Shown piece by piece: positions 11,693-22,859 of a stretch of DNA of 64,000 nucleotides (positions are counted from its first letter, which is position 1; each line of letters begins with the position of its first letter). The notes under the pieces are model-generated. The model was not told the origin of the DNA. It searched no databases and saw nothing but the letters and a program-made list of their open reading frames with translations. The DNA is from Magicicada septendecula (taxonomy: Eukaryota; Arthropoda; Insecta; Hemiptera; Cicadidae). The translations under genes were made by a program, and so were the position numbers. The stretch lies in the NCBI GenBank assembly GCA_034769895.1, contig CM068373.1, positions 434,105,080-434,169,079 on the forward strand, read 5' to 3'.

Positions 11693-12575
11693 GTTGAAAA
11701 GAAAAGCGTCAAGAATGACGAACTGCTGCCAACCAGCCTATGGGCTGCTAAACTAGAAGAAAAGCGTGAAGAATGACGTGCTGCTGCCCACCAGCCTATG
11801 GGCTGCTACCCTAGAGGAAAATTGTAAAGAATGACGAGCTGCTGCCAACCAGCCTATGGGCTGCTACCCTAGAAGAAAAGTGTGAAGAATGACGAGCTGC
11901 TGCCAACCAGCCTATGGGCTGCTACCCTAGAAGAAAAGTGTGAAGAATGACGAGCTGCTGCCCACCAGCCTATGGGCTGCTACCCTAGAAGAAAAGTGTG
12001 AAGAATGACGAGCTGCTGCCCACCAGCCTATGGGCTGCTACCCTAGAAGAAAAGTGTGAAGAATGACGAGCTGCTGCCCACCAGCCTATGGGCTGCTACC
12101 CTAGAAGAAAAGTGTGAAGAATGACGAGCTGCTGCCTACCAGCCTATAGGCTGCTACCCTAGAAGAAAAGTGTGAAGAATGACGAGCTGCTGCCAACCAG
12201 CCTATGGGCTGCTACCCTAGAAGAAAAGTGTGAAGAATGACGAGCTGCTGCCAACCAGCCTATGGGCTGCTACCCTAGAAGAAAAGTGTGAAGAATGACG
12301 AGCTGCTGCCCACCAGCCTATGGGCTGCTACCCTAGAAGAAAAGTGTGAAGAATGACGCGCTGCTGCCAACCAGCCTATGGGCTGCTACCCTAGAAGAAA
12401 AGTGTGAAGAATGACGAGCTGCTGCCCACCAGCCTATGGGCTGCTACCCTAGAAGAAAAGTGTGAAGAATGACGAGCTGCTGCCCACCAGCCTATGGGCT
12501 GCTACCCTAGAAGAAAAGTGTGAAGAATGACGAGCTGCTGCCAACCAGCCTATAGGCTGCTAACCTAGAAGACAA
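11693..12575. repeat. 58-bp minisatellite, about 15 copies
   Basis: The word GAATGACG recurs 15 times between 11712 and 12524, at a spacing of exactly 58 bases from the second copy on. Each unit holds a short inverted repeat, CAGCC-TATG-GGCTG, which in two units is the perfect palindrome CAGCCTATAGGCTG. Units differ mainly at one dinucleotide (CCAACC versus CCCACC) and in a few substitutions at the array edges, so the central copies are the most homogeneous. Confidence 0.97.
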
Positions 12576-12800
12576 AAGAGCATCCTAAGACGAAACTTAT
12601 TCAATAGTCTTATTTTCATTCACTATTTTTTGTTCTTTTTGGAAGTGCTCCACAAAAAGCCAATACTTTAGATTTTGGAACAGATAAAATAATATTTCTT
12701 AATTATTTTATGAAGCTCGTGCAGTGCTCTCTGCAAAGTATCTTCATTGGATATGACAACCTGCTCGTCTGCAAAAAGCAACATACAGACCTCTTACTTG
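12576..12800 (-). mobile_element. LINE reverse-transcriptase fragment
   Basis: The minus strand encodes CMLLFADEQVVISNEDTLQRALHEL, the region around the catalytic YADD box (here FADE), followed by IIKKYYFICSKI and, after a frame change, SIGFLWSTSKK. It is short and damaged. It directly follows the minisatellite. Confidence 0.7.
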
Positions 12801-13640
12801 GATTTAAGATCAAAAATAAAATAAAATCATCCTAATCCTTAAGGTTGATGATGCTGAATAAAATAAAATAAAAATTACAGGAATGTGTACGTATTTGGAC
12901 TTGAACATTTCCGACAAGCAAGAATGTAACGACGAATCAAAATATCAGAGTGACAAAAGAAACTGACAATTACATGACGTATTATAAAGTGGAAAGGTAA
13001 CGAAGATAAATAATATATTTAAAATATTAATAAAATATACTTAAAATTATGAAAATATATTTAACGATATAGTTATTGATATAGTCATTAATAAAATTTT
13101 CATTATCTTGGTATCATAAAAGGCTGTTTTTTACACTAAAATATACGTTTCTTCACAGGTAACTTTACAAGACCAGAAAACACTGGTGTTTTGTGTCAAT
13201 TTTAAGTAATTATTTTGCTTTCGTTTTAACCGTAGACAGACACATTGTTTTTCATTACCTGAACGTGACCCGAAATGTAATAAAAATTTAGGGAAGCAGA
13301 CAACAAAGAATTTGCAGCCTTTAATTGATATATAATAGTTATTAGTAATTAAATTTATAAAAGTAGTAGCTGTGACGGTTGTGTGTTGTGTGTTGGTGGT
13401 TATCTGGGCAAAACAAACTACGTTTTAATTAATGCGTTTCAATTAGTTAAAACACACACATTCGTTAGTTCAATTAATACACACGTTAGTTTCAATTAAT
13501 GCATTCAGTCTTTCTAATTGAACATTTACCATAAAATAATTTTAAAATTTCCAAGTACTCCAGCACTTGGCGTTACATTCCTATAAGGTTATGCTTCTAA
13601 CAATGTTTTGTCACAATAATATTGCAACAATAAAAGTCAA
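12801..13640. other. AT-rich stretch, no gene recognised
   Basis: Short A/T-rich words and repeated ATTAAT/TTAGTT motifs around 13425-13515. No frame, RNA or repeat boundary could be supported. Confidence 0.5.
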
Positions 13641-14093
13641 ACTCTAAAGTCAACGAGGAAAGAAACACACCTGAAGTTCTACAATGTGATGGCTCTCATC
13701 ATATTTCTCTATGGGTCTGATAATTGGATTTTAACAAAGTCTCAGGCCAGACGTTTATTAAGGAGCCGGAATGACATTTCTCAGGTACGTGGCAGGATAT
13801 AAGCCTACTCTTCAAGATGGCAAAAGAAACGTCGATGTAGGCAGGAGCGGAATAATATGACTACATTTAATAGAATCACCCAATAAATATGTTTGGAATG
13901 TCTTAACCGAATGGATGACTGCCGCATTCTCAAACAACTATGGAATTATAAGCCGATAAGACGGAGAAGTGTTGGAGTGACCAGCTCTAGTCTATATGGT
14001 TGAGACCGGAACAAACCATTATTGGTTTAATCATTGCTGAAGATGTTGTTGATGATGATGATGATATTGATTATGATGGTGATGATGATGAGG
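13640..14093 (+). mobile_element. LINE 3' end (family Y) with GAT tail
   Basis: Plus-strand reading gives KFYNVMALIIFLYGSDNWIL, RRLLRSRNDISQV, CLNRMDDCRILKQLWNYKP and RRSVGVTSSSL. The last block and the 3' non-coding part (about 13965-14035) match the 3' end at 5245-5335 almost word for word, so both belong to one family. The tail is an imperfect (GAT)n at about 14040-14093. It is 5' truncated and broken by several frame changes. Confidence 0.82.
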
Positions 14094-14423
14094 AACTCTC
14101 TTCTCTCTGCAATATTCATTTCGTTTGAGAAGTAGTGTTTTAGAACGTGACTCAAATAAGCGCAAATCTTACGACTTCCAACACAAACAAAATGACGCCC
14201 GCGCACAAGAACAAACGCATACACACAGTTTAATTGTGTAATTTGTAATTTACATGTGTTACTTTCTTTCTTTAATTAATTTAATGTTTTTTCATATTAC
14301 CAGTTATTAATTATTCATAAAATCTATTATTGTTTTGGCAATCCTCTTCTATGGATCTTCCACATTCTAAGACTCTATAATTCTGAACCTTCAATTTCAC
14401 AACTCCTTATTGATGATATCATC
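14094..14423. other. Stretch without recognised features
   Basis: AT-rich sequence between a LINE tail and a TTC microsatellite. Nothing supported. Confidence 0.5.
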
Positions 14424-14506
14424 GTCTTCTTCTTCTTCTTCTTCTTCTTCTTCTTCTTCTTCTTCTTCTTCTTCTTCTTCTTCTTCTTCTTCTTCTTCTT
14501 CTTCCA
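14424..14506. repeat. (TTC)n microsatellite
   Basis: About 27 uninterrupted TTC triplets. A minus-strand LINE fragment begins about 290 bases downstream, so this may be another LINE tail read as (GAA)n, but the intervening sequence is not recognisable. Confidence 0.95.
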
Positions 14507-14792
14507 TCCTGGAGAAGGTGTAGACACCTGTTTTGGTTTCAGATAACCTTATGTACATTCTAAATTTAAATTGTTATTATTTAAGAATATTTGAAGTTGA
14601 ATTAAAAATCAGACCATATTTTTTCTGGGCCTTACGTCTAACCTGTAAAGAACAAAAATATATGGTCTTCGGCTTAAAGTCCTTTTTCATGCGAAGAACA
14701 TTTTCACTCTTTTATTCCTATATTCATTATCTTACTTAATCAATAGGTTACACCTTAAGTTCAGCGGCGTATATCTTTATTCCAAAGCATAT

Positions 14793-15235
14793 CTAATCGT
14801 AGAGCATCCTTTGACCATTCTTAAAAAATCCCGTTTCTGTCGGAGGATTTTGTTTATATTCGTCTTTCGCGGAGTCAGTGACTGCATCATACAGCTGAGT
14901 AGGTACCGCTATAATCTTATAAATTTTAATTTTCTTTTCTGGTCTATCTTTCTTTTTGGATGTTCTTTGAATACTCCCACAGATGGATGTAAATTTACTC
15001 AACTGTTCTCCACATCTCTGTCTAGACTCCACGAAATATTACTCCTCATATACTGGAAAACCCGTACCTGCTCCAAACAGTAGTCGTCTATTACTACTTT
15101 CGTCCTCACTGCCATCACTATGGTTTTCGACAGATAAATTCTCGTGTAATATACCGTGCTCATTCGGAGCAGATGGCTGTTTCGTTTCATCGTCATGTTG
15201 TCGTCGTAAATCATCATATGAATGATATCTTAATC
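14793..15235 (-). mobile_element. LINE fragment between reverse transcriptase and C-terminus
   Basis: The minus strand reads KTIVMAVRTKVVIDDYCLEQ, VRVFQYMRSNISWSLDRDVEN, then QLSKFTSICGSIQRTSKKK and KIKIYKIIAVPTQLYDAV. This is the usual order downstream of the reverse transcriptase in this LINE group (VINN...LEQV..FKYLG...INKF..ICG.I.RTLK). Two frames are used and neither end is intact. Confidence 0.82.
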
Positions 15236-15460
15236 ACCTTCAAATCGCGTAGTTTCCACAGACATATTCTCATTTAACTTTATTTCCTCACAAACGACAT
15301 ATCTACTTTGTTTTATTAAATCATCTATATAAGTACTAAATGTATATAAACTGTATTAAATGCAGTACTAAATGAGTTAGCTGTATTAAATGTTGTCAAT
15401 AGACTGTAACCCTGATGAATTTTGAAAATAATAAAACAAATATGTAAATTAGAATTACTA

Positions 15461-18400
15461 CTTAAGAACAGGCTTAATAATTTCTGGAGATAAAAAAACA
15501 AATTTCTCACGAACATTAAAAAATGCGCCAAAATTCCTGGTAACAGATATTGAACGAGCAGAGAAGGTTTGAAAATGTAAGTATCTAGGAGAGATAATTC
15601 ATGAGAACGGCTTGGAAAAATCTGCTATAGAAGAAAGGATTCATAAGAGGGAAATGGCATATGGTATAATTAAAGATATTTACAATAAAACGTGCTTCTA
15701 AAAATGCGAAAATAAGGCATTACAGTACAGTAGTGATGCCAGAATGCCTATATGCAAGTGAATGTCTAGCATTGAATTATAATTTAGACAAACTAGAAAT
15801 ATCGGAAAAAAGAATTATTAGGAAAATATTAGGCCCACGAAAAACTTTAGAAGGTTGGAAATTAAGAAGTAATGATGAAATATATCACAATATAAAAAAA
15901 TATAAGAGATACTGAAACCCCCCTTTTATTTTTCTAAGTTTTGTAATTTTTTTTTGAATTTTATTTAATTTTATTTTTATTAAGTTTTTTTTTGTAAAAG
16001 GGGAGAGACATCATATTTAGAACTAGGTAAAGAAAAAACCTAGAGGAAGCAAAAGTGTGCAAGGCCCAAATACAATTACAGACATGTCCCCCCAGGTGAA
16101 TGACAGGACTTGCAAATGAAAAACTCTTTTAACCAACAAGCGTGTGCTTTATTCAACCTGTAAGATCTTACATACTAACAAGTTCGTAATTGTGTGAGCA
16201 CACCATTAAAGGCAGACTTATATATATCTATGTATTTCCATTAATTCATAATGTCACAAAGTAAGTGAATTGATATTACTAATTGCAAAAATTTCTGCCT
16301 GATCATGTATGAGTCAAAGTTGGTAATAATCTCATTCATAAAGCAATACTAATCCATCAGTGTTGTATAATATCAATTAGGCTAGCCTGTTGTCTCAGCA
16401 AGCACATTTTTGGTTATTCTCTTGTTTTAAATCAGTTACATATTCCCCCAAAAAAAATATATATATATAGTAAAATTACACACACAAACACATATACGAC
16501 ATGAATAACAAAACATCCCTCATTTCAACACTAACCTCCACATAAACCGATTCCCACTACAGTAAATAAATGAAGCCTAATATGTATAGCTAGGTACAAA
16601 TATAATGACAACGTAAATGGAATATCTCAGCTCCTAAGCATAGATTTGCCAGCATATTCACAAGCATAGTTCACACCAGAGAATGTGAGTGACCGCCCCG
16701 AAACTCAACCAGCCAAACGAACCCTTAGCTTAATCATTAAGCGTTAAGTATGTGTGTGAAAGAAAATCGATTCTCATCTACAGCATCAGACAACCCCCGC
16801 TACGTTATTAAAACTCAGCCATGACCAGATGAAATGATAGCACGAGATAATTAACTCCCTAATGGTCTTAATTAGATGAAAGTTAGATCTTACAGTAAAC
16901 TGCGGATGTGTGTGTATGTGTGTAACTTCTTACACATTATACAGTTATAAGATACTTCATTAGGTGTACTGTGGTAATGTTCACACATGCAATAACATGA
17001 TGATCACACATAATTGAACATGAGAGTTTGTGCTAGAGTATAATGTTCAGAACTTCACGAGTGAGCTTCTGGCGGCTTCTGTGCATTCACATGTTGTAGA
17101 GAGAGAGAAATAGATAAACAGAATTTTCCCACCTGGATAGTCCGGTGTACTTAGTTCGTATAGGCGCGGATCAGTGATGTCACAGTCGTGTCACAATTCC
17201 CTGGTGCAGCTTAGCGTTGGAAAAAGTTCTTGGTGCAGCTTAGCATCGGAAAAAGTCCTCGACTGACGGCATTGTGGCTATAGATCGTCTCTGCCATTAG
17301 GGGGGACAGATGTTCGTCCGCCCCTGACACCCATCTCGTCCTTGGTCGAGCACCTGGACATACAATACTTGTAGAGGGTGTCATAAAGAAAATCACGCCA
17401 CTTAGGCCGTCCACATTAAATACCAACACTAACTTTAAGCAGCAACAGCGCACACACACATCGCCACTAATTCAGATTAAACAGTATTAAGCTCGTCTAG
17501 CAATTACCTTCTTAAAGTTTCATTGAAATATTCAAATTGATTAGCTGTGTCTTTCGTTGTTATTAATTACATCAAAACAGCTGAGTGCAAGATACATTAG
17601 CATTTTCTCTGTTGAAATCAACTTGACCCACGACTCTCACATTCATAATTTAATAAATTTAATTTAATTTGATTTTGTAATAGCATTAATGCCCAGATTA
17701 AAAACTGCTCTATACGCACACACACACACAGGCATAACTCATAATGAAAGCTGAAACGCAAAATATATTTGAGGTTAGAATATTTTCAGAACCCTCAGAC
17801 TTGCACGTACCTGGAGCAACACTTTATCTAGCCTATCATAGTGATAGGTTCGGAAGTCCTGGTTAGAAGTTCGCCGCCAGCCGAGACCAGATGAACAGCT
17901 TGGAGGATGAAGCAGAAATGAGAACGATACAACGTTTCGCTCCAGCCAAGTAACCTCCGAAAGCAGGAACGTACAGACACACAGCTGGCTGGCAGCGCCA
18001 GCTGTATTGCATAGCAGCACAACCTTTTGTGTGTTTAACCGACCGGCAACAAACAATCGTAACAGTGTGGCATTGCGTGACGTCAGCGGCGCTCGTTTTT
18101 AAAATACTAATAATCGCTGCCGAAGCCAGTTCGGCACAATACAATGAAAAAAGAAGACTGTTATTTTTTGGTCATTTATATGGAATGGACGACAGTAGGT
18201 TAGATCTTCAAATATCTGTGGGGGAAGAAGTCAACATCAAGTTGGATTAAAGAAGTCCAAAAGGATTTAGAAAAAAATAATATACACGCAGAAGAAGCAA
18301 TTGAAAGAGTAATTTTTCGGGCAAAAGTGTTAAAAATGAAAGAAGGCAGGGTAGGAGAGAGAAAAACGCAGGTTCAAAGTGGATTGGAAACAGGAAGAAG

Positions 18401-18505
18401 AGACACAGTGAAAAGATGAAAGAATATTGGAGAAAAACAAAAGAACAAAAAATAAAGAAGTGAAATTTTCATGTGGTCCTTAGATGGCCGATACAAAAAA
18501 AAAAA
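15461..18505 (+). mobile_element. LINE family Z, 5'-truncated copy with poly(A), split by a 2.2-kb insertion
   Basis: An 11-bp target-site duplication TAGAATTACTA lies at 15450-15460 and 18506-18516. The copy begins exactly after the first and ends in 11 A residues before the second. Its sequence matches the copy at 62850-64000: YLGEI, LNYNLDKLEISE, RIIRKILGPRKTLEGWKLRS (15733-15915), then KRRLLFFGHLYGMDDSR after the insertion. A segment at 15913-18138 was inserted later, flanked by ATAC. Unlike families X and Y, family Z ends in poly(A). Confidence 0.92.
15913..18138. mobile_element. 2.2-kb non-coding insertion with TG...CA ends, LTR-like
   Basis: It interrupts LINE family Z. The uninterrupted copy at 63690-63760 shows the empty site. 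The 4-bp direct repeat ATAC flanks it (15909-15912, 18139-18142), and the insert starts TGAAAC and ends GGCACA. TG...CA ends with a 4-bp duplication fit a solo LTR or a small non-autonomous LTR element, probably in minus orientation. It contains no recognisable gag, pol or env coding. The family is unknown and the insert is younger than the LINE around it. It should be treated as a fossil. Being longer than most solo LTRs leaves other explanations open. Confidence 0.6.
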
Positions 18506-18639
18506 TAGAATTACTAGTAGCTAAAAACGTTTCTTGCTTAGCAAAACTTGTTTATTTTTATTATATTACTTTTACAAATACAATATAAACTGAATAGAAT
18601 AAAATCAACCTTTTTTATTGTTGTTTAAGGCAAAATTAA

Positions 18640-18960
18640 AGTTTCTTTTAAAAGCATCAAGATACAGTTAAAAAACGAGATGTCTTATTTCGAGATAGAG
18701 AGTTCTCATCGAGAAAATTAAGTCTCAAGGTAAATTAAATTCCAGCCAATAACGGAGAAGCTTTCTCTCAGCAATATTGAAGCGATACGTGAGTGGCAAG
18801 CAGAAGAGCGGCCGTAATGAGATTTTGAGATCTGCGCCTGCGCACTGCGATTGTGTCAGTTTTATTACAGTAGGTTATTGAATGACTCACTGCGCGTCTA
18901 AGTCGTTTATAGCGCGTCTTGTAGCCGCGAGGAATTTGTTTATTTGGGCTCAAAAATTAA
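18640..18960 (+). repeat. Repeat B copy
   Basis: It shares with the 9.4-kb (reversed), 27.9-kb, 35.6-kb and 36.6-kb copies the run from GAGAAAATTA through CAGTAATATTGAA, GTAATGAGATTTTGA and TTATTACAGT. It is closest to the 36.6-kb copy in the first 100 bases (both read GTCTCAAGGYAAATTAAATTCC). Confidence 0.7.
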
Positions 18961-19194
18961 AAGCTCTCCCGTAGCTTGTAATTGGGTCTAGTGGCTATTT
19001 TCTCAAATCAGAGTCAGCTCTCTAATAATTATTCCAGTTACCTGGTTAACTTTATAAACACCAGCGGTAATGGTACTACAAAGGGCTTACCTGATCAAAC
19101 GCACAGAAAGATTAAACCACCTACCAGTATGTACTAGAGTATACATATACTAGTCTACATATAGAATATATGTATATACATAGAGTATATACAC

Positions 19195-19645
19195 CCGTGC
19201 GAAGGCTTTCAGGGGTGAACATCTGTTGTAGCAGGGTTTTGGGTACACCCGTGTATGTGGTGTCTATATTGTCGACGTTTCGTTCCGTAATCCAGGAACA
19301 TTTTCAAGGCGTACAGATGTTGATTTAACTACGGCGCGCGTTTCGTATCTTGTTTCCTTTGTGCTTGTTGCCGTGGGAGGGTTCGAGCGTGGGGGTGAGT
19401 GTGTTGTGGCCATATGTTGTTTGTTAATTTGTGAACTGTCACCAAGTTGTTGCTTATTTAGTATATTCATTTCTGTCGCTGACTGCTCCCTCCCTCACCC
19501 CGTAGATCTCAATATAACTTTTCTGTACTGACTGATTTTCTTATAGTTAGTTTGAGCTAGAAGACAACACATCCGTGACGGAACACGCTACAGAAACAGG
19601 ACACACTTTCGATTTCAAAAACACAAAAATCTTGGCACGATTCTG
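19195..19645 (+). mobile_element. Penelope-like element (PLE) end, relic
   Basis: Plus-strand bases near 19570-19645 translate to TSVTEHATETGHTFDFKNTKILAR, the conserved C-terminal end of GIY-YIG PLE proteins (AEH...TGH..DF..T.IL.R). At 19277-19309 on the minus strand there is a GTTCC...GGAAC stem followed by GAAACGT, the PLE terminal motif that also occurs at 25.5, 29.4, 35.4, 40.6 and 57.2 kb. No reverse transcriptase remains. Confidence 0.55.
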
Positions 19646-19669
19646 TTAAACAAAATTTTTGTTAAACGT

Positions 19670-21420
19670 AACAAATTCTACGTTTGTTAAGCTTTTTAAA
19701 TATTTAAATTCTATATTCGATTAAATATATTTAATTTAAAATATTTAAATACTTGGTTGAGCCCTGTAAATGTTTAATTAAACCTGACAATTTTGTCACC
19801 AGTTACGGCAGCTTTAGTAGTTCTATTTCAATTGACTGAGTAATGAATTGCTCCCAACAATTCGCTCGAGTTCAATTGTTACCAAAGCTGTGGTAACTGG
19901 TAAAAACACTTGCGCGATAAAACATTTTTAGGTCAATAAAACATTTGTAGGACTCCCGAATTAATACAGCTGTATTTTTATTCTATCAGTTTACAATTTT
20001 AAAGTGTTCACGCACTAATGTGTAATTTGTCTTTCTAAATGTTATTGTGTAACATTGGAAATCAACAATAATCAGCACTGAATCTGTCAATGTTACCTGC
20101 TTAGACAAAAAGCAACGCGCGCACGCGCACGCACACACAGCTCTTGATATTAGATAGTTCGCTTGGGTACGGCATAGCATTGGCAGAAACAAACAGCACC
20201 TGGATGTCGTCTGACGTTTTTACAGTTTTTCCTACAACAAAAAGTAACTTTTTACAGTTTTTTCAGAAACACATTTGTAGCTGCTTGATGTTTATCCCTT
20301 GTTAGTAACCACAAGTTCTCAGTGTTCCTTCTCTCCACCGCACAAACAAAACTCATTACTGAACAGCCACACTCATATTTTATACTTTATTTTATGTGGT
20401 CTCCCTGATCGTCGTATGGAAAACATAATAACAGTGGAAAACAAAATACAAGACATCAATGAAACCACTAATCACCAGATTTAATTAATCACAAATACAG
20501 TTTATAATCATATAATCACCTTGTACAATAATACATGCAAAATTTTTCGACACGCAATAATAATGTCAACTAATAAAGTCCCGCACAATTATAAAACAAT
20601 AACACTTCGCCACAACACTTCGAACCTCATTTGAATAAATCACCACTTAAACTGCAACTAAACGGCCGCTGTTGTTGTTTAAATAAATAGCACAGGTGTT
20701 CTAGAATAATCCATAATACGCATCTACACTACCCAAAAAGACTAGAGCGAATTGATTGAGGCCTTGAACACAGTGCGTGACCGGTGACGTCTGGAACAGT
20801 CTCGATTGTTGACGTATGTTAAGTGTCACGTAATTGTCTTTCTTCTCAAAGTAGCAATACGTACGCATACAAACATTACGGCTGGGTTCTGCTGCTGCCG
20901 AGAAGCATATAGAACGTTGTGTAATAGCGTAACAGTATTAAACTTTATAAAATAGGCTGAGACTGCTCGACGAAAGGTTATTATGCAAAAAAGCGGAAAA
21001 TATAGATTACGGTTCTGTAAGTTACCTCGTTTATCAAGCAAACTGAGATTTGTAAATGTACGATTTATAAACAGCGACGCATGGAAATTTTTAAACATTG
21101 AATGAGAACAGAATTGTGGAAAGGAGACCATAAGACCAGAGAAACAGGAACAGGAAGTATGCGGCACGATACTTCGGAGACACGGACAGGCCTCTGGGCG
21201 TTCGCGTGTCTAAATATCAAGAGCCTCCAACTGGGTAAGACGAACACTTCGAGATTGTCGGAACGTGCTTCGGATAAACAGCATAGAATACACAGAGATG
21301 CCGTGCTCACATCACAGTAGGTTAAGAGTCTAAGATTGGACAACGTAAATTCAAGGAGGTGTCTTTTGTCATGTTTAACAAGTACTGTTTGAGCCAAGCA
21401 AGCAAGGACATTTCTCAAAT
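19670..21420 (-). repeat. Repeat family A, copy 2 (inverted), holding an LTR-like block
   Basis: The reverse complement matches 1-1272 in the same order: 21330-20930 pairs with 1-410, and 20393-19670 with 553-1272. The inner inverted pair (AGTTACGGCAGCTTT and AAGCTGTGGTAACTGG, about 19800-19900) is also present. Bases 20393-20925 have no match in copy 1 and belong to the LTR-like family described separately, so either that block inserted here or copy 1 lost it. Confidence 0.75.
20393..20925 (-). mobile_element. LTR-like block (family R/C), copy inside repeat A
   Basis: It shares with 24588, 32793 and 62252 the sequence around GATCGTCGTATGG, AACAAAATACA, CACGCAATAATAATGTCAAC and GGCCGCTGTTGTT. 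In the reverse orientation a TATA-like element and a CGTAACA end are seen in the better copies. Here the terminal CGTAACA is not preserved. Closest relative by sequence is the 62.3-kb copy, with which it shares AAGTGTCACGTA and ACAAACATTAC. It is a broken fossil without coding capacity. Confidence 0.55.
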
Positions 21421-21594
21421 TTGGTTTAATATTTTGAGGAATGTGATGAAAGGTGAGGAATGTGGGAACAGTTGTTAGTAGTTCGGATATTTCTGGAAAG
21501 GTTTGGAAATTTCCGTGTAGGTATGTGAGTAGACCCAGGAGGCGACGACGGCTGGAGGTTTTTTGAAGGCGAAACAGGCAGCCGTGACGTGAAG

Positions 21595-22635
21595 ATGATT
21601 ATGGTAATGGTGACGACTATGATGTTATAAGAAGACTATGGTAATTATGATGATGGTGTTACAAGATGATGATGGTGTTACAAGATGATGATGGTAATGA
21701 TGATGATGTAACAAGATGACGATGGTAATGCTGACGATGATGTTACAAGATGATGGTGGTAATTATGATGATGGTGATGTTACAAGATGATGATGGTAAT
21801 GATGACGATGTTACAAGATGATTGTGGCAATGATGACGGTGATGATGTTACAAGATGATGATGGTAATGATGACGATGCTGATGTTATAAGATGACTATG
21901 GTAATGATGATGATGATGATGTCACAAGATGATGATGGTAATGATGACGGTGATGATGTTACAAGATGATGGTGGTAATGATGACGATGATGATGTTATA
22001 AGACGACTATGGTAATAATGATGATGGTGTTACAAGACGATAATGGTAATGATGACGATGACGATGACGATGACGATATTATAAGATGGCTATGGTAATG
22101 ATGATGATGGTGTTACAAGATGATGATGGTAAAGATGACGATGATGATGTTACAAGATGATGATGGTAATGATGACGATGATGATGTTACAAGATGATGA
22201 TGGTAATGATGACGATGATGGTGTTACAGGATGATGGTGGTAATGATGGCGATGATGGTGTTATAAGATGACTATGGTAATGATGATGATGTTACAAGAT
22301 GATGATGGTAATGATGACAATGATGATGTTACAGGATGGTGGTGGTAATGATGACGATGATGGTGTTAGAAGATGACTATGGTAATGACGATGATGATGT
22401 TACAAGATGGTGATGGTAATGATGACGATGATGATGTTACAAGATGATGGTGGTAATGATGACGATGGTGATATAAGATGAATATGGTAATGATGATGAT
22501 GATGTTACAAGATGATGATGGTAATGATGATGATGATGTTACAAGATGATTATGGTAATGATGACGATGATAATGTTATAAGATGACTATGCTAATGATG
22601 ATTATGATGGTAATCATGACGATGATGATGTTACA
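21595..22635. repeat. GAT-rich minisatellite, about 34-base units
   Basis: An imperfect array of about 1 kb built from GATGATGTTACAAGATGATG and GTAATGATGAC-type words, with unit lengths varying from about 27 to 45 bases. The strand shown is markedly poor in C. The sequence just before it (about 21525-21590) resembles the basic end of a LINE protein (SRPRRRRRLEVF), so the array may have begun as a LINE GAT tail. Confidence 0.93.
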
Positions 22636-22859
22636 AGAAACACTGCAAGAAAAGAGAAATATAAATTTTTTATTTGTGAAAAAAATTATTGCAGTTAGGT
22701 CGAAGAACATTGTATTACGCTACTGAAGATATAGAACTGGAGGAGAGACACAAAAAGGAACGCGGTTCAAGTGTTTCAATTGCAATAGTGACAGAGCTAT
22801 GTACATCCAAACCAAAACCATGCCGTGTAGTTTGTATAAGACAAAAGTGTTGTGAAACA

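Noticed and set aside
17775-18250. Overlapping frames suggesting a gene near the TG...CA insertion end
   Set aside because: The frames lie inside the inserted element and extend into the LINE. They share no domain, and several overlap on both strands.
21595-22635. CRISPR-like array
   Set aside because: Spacing and units are irregular and spacers are not unique. It is a degenerate GAT minisatellite in animal DNA.
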